Source: Panacagrimonas sp041635265 (lineage in GTDB: Bacteria > Pseudomonadota > Gammaproteobacteria > Nevskiales > Nevskiaceae). From it: a DNA stretch of 9,844 nucleotides. The DNA is taken from NCBI GenBank assembly GCA_041635265.1, contig JBFJJV010000115.1:1-9844 (forward strand). Direction: 5' to 3'. Below are positions 6,179 to 9,844 of this stretch, one piece after another. A program made the translations under genes and the position numbers. A model generated the notes under the pieces. The model made no database searches. It was given only the letters and a program-made list of their open reading frames with translations, and was not told the DNA's origin. The first letter of the stretch is position 1, and each line of letters begins with the position of its first letter.

Positions 6179-7003
6179 ATGGCGCTAAAGAACAAAGTGG
6201 CGACGGCCCTGCTCTCGGATGTGGGTCGAATTCGCAACAACAATGAAGACGCCGTAGCGCTGGACGAGGAACTCGGACTGCTGCTGCTGTCGGATGGCAT
6301 GGGGGGCTATAACGCCGGCGAGGTGGCCAGCAGCATCTCCAATGACACTATCCTCGAAGTTGTGCGGCGAGAGGTCAAAAAAACCGACAGGATCAAGGAG
6401 AACGCGGACCACCCTTATTGGCCACAGACGCTTCTGCTCGAGCAAGCGGTGCGCTCGGCGCACGAGCTGATCTACCAAACGGCACAAACCCAGCCCAATT
6501 GCGCGGGCATGGGCACCACCGTGGTCGCAGTATGGCTGCATAACGATCGCATGAGCATTGCCCATGTAGGTGACTCGCGGCTGTATCGATTCCGCTTCGG
6601 CGAGTTGAAGCAGATCACGCGCGACCATTCGCTTCAGGAAGAGATGATTGCGCGCGGGCAGTACTCGCGGGCAGATGCCGAACGCCTGATCAAGAAAAAC
6701 ATAGTCACCCGCGCGCTCGGCGTCGAACCCGAGGTCGCCATTGAACTTAATGAGCGCTCTGTCGCGGTCGGTGACCTGCTGCTGCTGTGCTCCGACGGCC
6801 TGAGCGACATCGTCGGTGATGAGAATATTAGGGTCTGCCTGCGCCAGTATCACGGTGAACTCGACAAGGCGGCCGAGGATCTGGTGCGCCAGGCGCTGGC
6901 AGCAGGGGGCAAGGACAATGTCTCTGTCGTTCTGGCGCGCATCGATCGTGGATTTGGCCGCGGCAACGGTCTGATTGCGCGCATCGCACAGCTGTTTCGC
7001 TAA
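6179..7003 (+). CDS. PP2C-family Ser/Thr protein phosphatase (PrpC/Stp-like)
   Basis: 274 residues forming one PP2C (PPM) catalytic domain, a metal-dependent phosphatase acting on phospho-Ser and phospho-Thr proteins. All key motifs are present: SDVGRIRNNNEDA (13-25) with D14 and E23/D24; SDGMGG (38-43) with metal ligand D39; GMGTT (110-114); HVGDSR (129-134); SDGLSD (205-210) with D206; and GGKDNVSVVL (243-252) with D246. It is cytosolic, with no membrane segment, and ends in a short basic amphipathic tail (about 257-274). The ATG at 6179 precedes the first motif by 13 residues, the usual distance, but lacks a visible Shine-Dalgarno. An FHA protein follows after 72 bases. Together they suggest a Thr-phosphorylation circuit, although no kinase gene is in view. 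Confidence 0.93.
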   Translation: MALKNKVATALLSDVGRIRNNNEDAVALDEELGLLLLSDGMGGYNAGEVASSISNDTILEVVRREVKKTDRIKENADHPYWPQTLLLEQAVRSAHELIYQTAQTQPNCAGMGTTVVAVWLHNDRMSIAHVGDSRLYRFRFGELKQITRDHSLQEEMIARGQYSRADAERLIKKNIVTRALGVEPEVAIELNERSVAVGDLLLLCSDGLSDIVGDENIRVCLRQYHGELDKAAEDLVRQALAAGGKDNVSVVLARIDRGFGRGNGLIARIAQLFR

Positions 7004-7075
7004 TACTGATATGGATTCGGCCATATACCTGACTTCCTCCCGTAATCTGTGGGAAGTACAAAAAGGGGAACGGCA
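7004..7075. other. Phosphatase-FHA spacer with two small inverted repeats
   Basis: 72 bases. ATATGG (7009-7014) pairs with CCATAT (7021-7026) around six bases, and ACTTCC (7032-7037) pairs with GGAAGT (7052-7057) around fourteen. Neither is followed by a T-run, so I do not call a terminator. They could be mRNA-processing or stability hairpins that separate expression of the two genes. No convincing promoter is seen. Confidence 0.3.
7063..7068 (+). promoter_or_regulatory. Ribosome binding site deciding the FHA gene start
   Basis: AAGGGG lies seven bases before the ATG at 7076, good Shine-Dalgarno spacing. It favours 7076 over the in-frame GTG at 7049, which would place this site inside the coding region and add nine residues upstream of the FHA fold. 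Confidence 0.7.
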
Positions 7076-7723
7076 ATGGGGAAATTGATCATCTCTGATT
7101 TGGACGGCACGATTTCCGAGCGTGTTCTGGATCAGGAGCGCATCAGCATAGGGCGCAGTCCCGACAATGATCTCGCGTTTCCGGACAAGGCTGTGTCCAG
7201 CAAGCACGCGGCGATTATCCAGGTCGGCGAGGAATCCTTTCTCGAAGATCTCGGCTCCACCAACGGCACTCAGGTCAACGGCAAAACAATCAAGCGGCAC
7301 GCACTGGTCAACGGCGACGTCATTTATATCGGCCGCAACACCTTGCGCTATTTTGGCTTCCAACTCCCCGCCGACGATGACGCGACCGTGGTATTGAAGC
7401 ACGGCAGCAGCGGATCTGCCGGTGCCAAACTGACTCGGGCGGGCAAGCCGACACAGGGCAAGTTACAAGTGCTCCGGGGCGCCAATGCCGGCACCGAGCT
7501 GGCATTGAACAAGCCCTTGCTCACCTTTGGCAAACCCGGCGTACAAGTAGCGGCGGTGACGCGCCGGGAAGAGGGCTACTATCTCGCTCAGGTGGGCGCA
7601 GCGGCGCCCAAGCAGCAGATTGTGCTTAATGGAGCGCCGATCGGCACGCAGATACTGAAGCTCAGCGATGGCGACATCATCGGCATGATGGGAACCCAGC
7701 TGAAGTTCATAGCCGTGGACTGA
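7076..7723 (+). CDS. FHA-domain protein, one intact and one degenerate FHA
   Basis: 215 residues from the ATG at 7076. The first FHA domain (about 1-95) has every hallmark of a phosphothreonine-binding module: GRSPDND (26-32), SSKH (41-44) with S41 and H44, LGSTNGT (59-65) and VNG (67-69). A Gly/Ala/Lys-rich linker follows (about 100-127). Residues 128-215 read as a second FHA-like beta fold: a GTELAL strand, LTFGKPG (149-155) in place of the usual GR loop, NGAPIG (185-190) and LSDGDIIGM (196-204), with no SxxH. This copy has probably lost phosphopeptide binding. The protein is soluble, with no other domain. It follows the PP2C gene by 72 bases and likely reads phosphorylation that the phosphatase removes. 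It lacks the long C-terminal region of type VI secretion TagH/Fha1 proteins. Confidence 0.88.
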   Translation: MGKLIISDLDGTISERVLDQERISIGRSPDNDLAFPDKAVSSKHAAIIQVGEESFLEDLGSTNGTQVNGKTIKRHALVNGDVIYIGRNTLRYFGFQLPADDDATVVLKHGSSGSAGAKLTRAGKPTQGKLQVLRGANAGTELALNKPLLTFGKPGVQVAAVTRREEGYYLAQVGAAAPKQQIVLNGAPIGTQILKLSDGDIIGMMGTQLKFIAVD

Positions 7724-7783
7724 CAGACCCTGCACCCGTCTGAAGGTCAGGCCGACTCCCCTGATGGCTTAGAATTGCACCCC
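7724..7783. promoter_or_regulatory. FHA-cysM spacer with a possible leaderless-type -10
   Basis: 60 bases. TAGAAT at 7770-7775 matches 5 of 6 positions of the -10 consensus and ends eight bases before the cysM ATG at 7784, so a transcript from it would start at or next to the start codon. No -35 and no Shine-Dalgarno are visible. CAGAC (7724-7728) and GTCTG (7738-7742) form a weak inverted repeat without a T-run. Readthrough from the FHA gene is also possible. Confidence 0.28.
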
Positions 7784-8674
7784 ATGAATACACCGACGCT
7801 GGCCGAAACCATCGGCAATACCCCTCTCGTACGCCTGACCCGCCTGCCCGGCATCGGCAACAACACGCTGCTGGCCAAACTCGAAGGCAACAACCCCGCA
7901 GGTTCGGTCAAGGATCGCCCGGCCTACTCCATGATCCGGCGCGCGCAGGAGCGCGGCGAAATCAAACCCGGGGACACCCTGATTGAAGCCACTTCCGGCA
8001 ATACCGGGATTGCCCTGGCGATGGCGGCGGCCATGGCGGGTTACCGCATGGTACTGATCATGCCGGCGCACATGAGTGCCGAACGCCGCGCGCAGATGAA
8101 GGCATTCGGCGCGGAAATTGTTCTGGTAAGTCAGGAACAAGGCATGGAATACGCCCGTGACCTCGCGCTGAAAATGCAGAGTGAAGGTCAGGGCCGCGTA
8201 CTGGACCAGTTCGCCAATCCGGATAATCCGCGCGCCCATTATGAAGGGACGGGCCCCGAAATATGGCGCGACACCGACGGCAGCATCACCCACTTTGTCG
8301 CCACCATGGGGACCACCGGCACCATCATGGGAACCGGTCGTTTCCTCAAGGAGAAGAACAAGGACATACAGCTGATTGGCGTGCATCCGGCGGGCGAGTC
8401 TTCCATTCCAGGTATCCGCAAATGGGCACCCGAGTACGAGCCCAGCATCTATGACAAGACCCGGCTCGACCGCATCATCGAGGTCGACGCTGTCGACGCC
8501 GAAAACATGATGCGTGAGGTCGCCAGTGCCGAAGGCCTGTTCTGCGGCCCCTCCTCAGGCGGCTCCTTGTTCGCTGCCGTGCAGATGTGCAAGGAACTCG
8601 ATAACGCCACCGTTGCCTGCATCATCTGTGATCGCGGCGACCGCTACGTCTCCACCGGGGTGTTTCCAGCTTGA
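7784..8674 (+). CDS. cysM: Cysteine synthase B (O-acetylserine sulfhydrylase B)
   Basis: 296 residues, a PLP-dependent beta-replacement enzyme that makes L-cysteine from O-acetyl-L-serine and sulfide; CysM enzymes can also use thiosulfate to give S-sulfocysteine. Similarity to E. coli CysM is strong along the whole length from the opening ETIGNTPLVRL. The Schiff-base lysine is K43 in GSVKDRP, the substrate-binding loop is TSGNTG (70-75), and the phosphate loop is GTTGT (176-180), the CysM form rather than the GTGGT typical of CysK. SSIPGIRKW (206-214) and the C-terminal CDRGDRYVSTGVF are also CysM-like. The ATG at 7784 aligns with the family start; an in-frame TTG at 7775 is less likely. The stop overlaps the next gene's TTG start by four bases. 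The cysM-to-rlmD neighbourhood is common in gammaproteobacteria, usually with relA next. Confidence 0.96.
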   Translation: MNTPTLAETIGNTPLVRLTRLPGIGNNTLLAKLEGNNPAGSVKDRPAYSMIRRAQERGEIKPGDTLIEATSGNTGIALAMAAAMAGYRMVLIMPAHMSAERRAQMKAFGAEIVLVSQEQGMEYARDLALKMQSEGQGRVLDQFANPDNPRAHYEGTGPEIWRDTDGSITHFVATMGTTGTIMGTGRFLKEKNKDIQLIGVHPAGESSIPGIRKWAPEYEPSIYDKTRLDRIIEVDAVDAENMMREVASAEGLFCGPSSGGSLFAAVQMCKELDNATVACIICDRGDRYVSTGVFPA

Positions 8675-9447
8675 GCGCGCCCACCCTGGTTTTTGATATT
8701 GAAACCATTCCGGATCTGGAAGGCGGACGACGCATTCTGGGTCTGCGCGATGAGGACGACGCCGGGGTCTGGGAGGCGATGCGGGCCAAGCGTCGTGCCG
8801 ACAAGGGCAATGAGTTCATGCCCGGCCATCTGCAGAAAGTGGTTGCCATTTCCTGCGTCATGCGCGCAGGCGACGCATTGACCTGCTGGTCCATCGGCGA
8901 TGAGACTTCAGACGAAGCGGAACTGATTCAGAAATTCTTTCACGGCATCGATCGCTACAAACCGATTCTGGTGTCCTGGAACGGGGGTGGCTTTGATCTG
9001 CCCGTGCTGCACTATCGCGGTCTGATCCACGGCGTGCGCGCCCAGGCCTATTGGGACAACGGCCACTTTGATCGTGATAGCAAGTGGAACAACTACACCA
9101 AACGCTATGAATACCAGCACACCGATCTGATGGATGTGCTGGCGCTGTACACCGGGCGTCAGAACGCACCGCTGACCGAGATCGCCGTACTGCTGGGCCT
9201 ACCGGGCAAGCTCGGCATGGACGGCTCAAAAGTATTTACCGCCTATCAGGCCGGAAAACTCGACGAGATTCGCGCCTACTGTGAAACCGATGTGCTCAAC
9301 ACCTGGCTGGTTTATCTGCGATTTCAATTTATGCGCGGTCATCTGTCGGATGACGAGTACGAGCAGGAAATCCTGAAGACACGCGAGATGCTCGAATCCA
9401 GCAGCGCCGCACACTGGCAAGAATTTTCAGCTGCCTGGACCGAATGA
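8671..9447 (+). CDS. Predicted PolB-type 3'-5' exonuclease (PF10108-like)
   Basis: 258 residues, a stand-alone DEDDy-type 3'-5' exonuclease related to the proofreading domain of family B DNA polymerases, with no polymerase module. All metal-binding acids are visible: D9 and E11 in VFDIET (Exo I), D109 in SWNGGGFD (102-109, with N104; Exo II), and D207 in YCETD (203-207, Exo III with Tyr). It is cytosolic. The start is TTG at 8671, overlapping the cysM stop (TTGA); the catalytic DIET begins only nine residues in, so no later start is possible. GGGG at 8657-8660 is a weak Shine-Dalgarno candidate. The stop overlaps the rlmD start (ATGA). The substrate, DNA or RNA, and the role are inferred only. 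Its place between a cysteine gene and an rRNA methylase gives little clue to function. Confidence 0.88.
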   Translation: MSAPTLVFDIETIPDLEGGRRILGLRDEDDAGVWEAMRAKRRADKGNEFMPGHLQKVVAISCVMRAGDALTCWSIGDETSDEAELIQKFFHGIDRYKPILVSWNGGGFDLPVLHYRGLIHGVRAQAYWDNGHFDRDSKWNNYTKRYEYQHTDLMDVLALYTGRQNAPLTEIAVLLGLPGKLGMDGSKVFTAYQAGKLDEIRAYCETDVLNTWLVYLRFQFMRGHLSDDEYEQEILKTREMLESSSAAHWQEFSAAWTE

Positions 9448-9844
9448 GTCGCCGTCGCCCCGGAGTCAGCAGCCTCGGCTACTCCGTGAAGAAAACACGC
9501 CAAGGCGCCAAGCGTCGTAGCAAGCCACTGCCATCGGGCGAATTCGAAGCGCAGATCGATGATTTAAGCGAAGAGGGATTTGGCGTCGCCCGCATCGACG
9601 GTAAAGTCTGCTTTATCGACGGCGCCCTGCCCGGTGAAACGGTTCGCTTTGCCTATACCCACGTGGCAAAGAATCTGGATCAGGGCCGCGCCACTGGAAT
9701 CATCACGCCGTCAGCTCATCGGGTCCCCCCGCCCTGCCCACACTTCGGTGTATGCGGTGCTTGCACCCTGCAACACCTGAGCCCGAAGGCGCAGATTGCG
9801 CGCAAGCAGGAACAACTGATCGAGACTCTGCGCCGCGTCGGCCA
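9444..9844 (+). CDS. rlmD: 23S rRNA m5U1939 methyltransferase RlmD, 5' part
   Basis: 133 codons before the window edge, the N-terminal third of RlmD (RumA), a SAM- and 4Fe-4S-dependent enzyme that methylates C5 of U1939 in 23S rRNA. Residues from about 31 to 88 form the TRAM RNA-binding domain (LSEEGFGVARIDGKVCFIDG, 41-60, followed by LPGE). Three of the four cluster cysteines are seen: C98, C104 and C107 in CPHFGVCGACTLQH. The fourth cysteine and the catalytic methyltransferase domain are beyond the window. The first 30 residues are rich in Arg and Lys and make the region before the cluster roughly 24 residues longer than in E. coli, where the first cluster Cys is near 74. The ATG at 9444 overlaps the exonuclease stop (ATGA). 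The TrmA/RumB family is excluded by the TRAM domain plus cluster arrangement. Confidence 0.94.
   Translation, partial: MSRRRPGVSSLGYSVKKTRQGAKRRSKPLPSGEFEAQIDDLSEEGFGVARIDGKVCFIDGALPGETVRFAYTHVAKNLDQGRATGIITPSAHRVPPPCPHFGVCGACTLQHLSPKAQIARKQEQLIETLRRVG

Noticed and set aside
7049..7075. Upstream GTG start for the FHA gene
   Set aside because: The good Shine-Dalgarno AAGGGG is correctly spaced for the ATG at 7076, and the extra nine residues do not belong to the FHA fold.
6185..7402. 405-residue minus-strand frame spanning the phosphatase and most of the FHA gene
   Set aside because: Unusually long and it crosses a gene boundary, but the sense strand encodes full motif sets for PP2C and FHA and the antisense translation shows no domain. 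Codon bias is the simpler explanation.
7076..7723. Type VI secretion Fha/PppA-type module
   Set aside because: The FHA protein lacks the TagH-type C-terminal region, and no T6SS genes are in the window.
7769..8386. 205-residue minus-strand frame over cysM
   Set aside because: Antisense to a highly conserved cysM with no recognisable features.

Overview
The window is a stretch of ordinary chromosome from a moderately high-GC proteobacterium, most likely a gammaproteobacterium. That placement rests on cysM followed closely by rlmD, on RadA, on the YjgR/DUF853 ATPase, and on GC-rich third codon positions. I see no rRNA, tRNA, CRISPR array, insertion sequence or integrase. The genus cannot be fixed from the sequence alone.

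Layout. (1) Positions 1-1994, plus strand: the last codons of an unidentified gene, an 11-codon micro-ORF, an ATP-grasp ligase of the RimK-like type with an RLAN N-terminal domain, and a RimI-like GNAT acetyltransferase. All are joined by 4-base start/stop overlaps, so this reads as one translationally coupled peptide- or protein-modifying operon. (2) Positions 2160-2996: a lone gene with its own candidate promoter and a strong ribosome binding site. It encodes a zinc-dependent M15 peptidoglycan peptidase with two PG-binding-like repeats and resembles a phage endolysin, but no phage genes surround it. (3) Positions 3027-6041, minus strand: radA (DNA branch-migration ATPase) followed by a YjgR/DUF853 HerA-like ATPase, convergent with the peptidase gene.

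(4) Positions 6179-7723, plus strand and divergent from radA: a PP2C Ser/Thr phosphatase and a protein with one intact and one degenerate FHA domain. These look like the eraser and reader of a phosphorylation circuit whose kinase is not in the window. A perfect 8-bp inverted repeat lies in the divergent interval. (5) Positions 7784-9844, plus strand: cysM (cysteine synthase B), a PolB-type 3'-5' exonuclease (PF10108-like) and the 5' part of rlmD (23S rRNA m5U1939 methyltransferase). They are coupled by TTGA and ATGA overlaps, and rlmD runs off the window end.

Most genes are recognisable housekeeping or semi-conserved families. The less characterised parts are the RLAN ligase/GNAT pair, the PP2C/tandem-FHA pair without a kinase, and the solitary endolysin-like peptidase. 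I do not see convincing evidence for a wholly new system.
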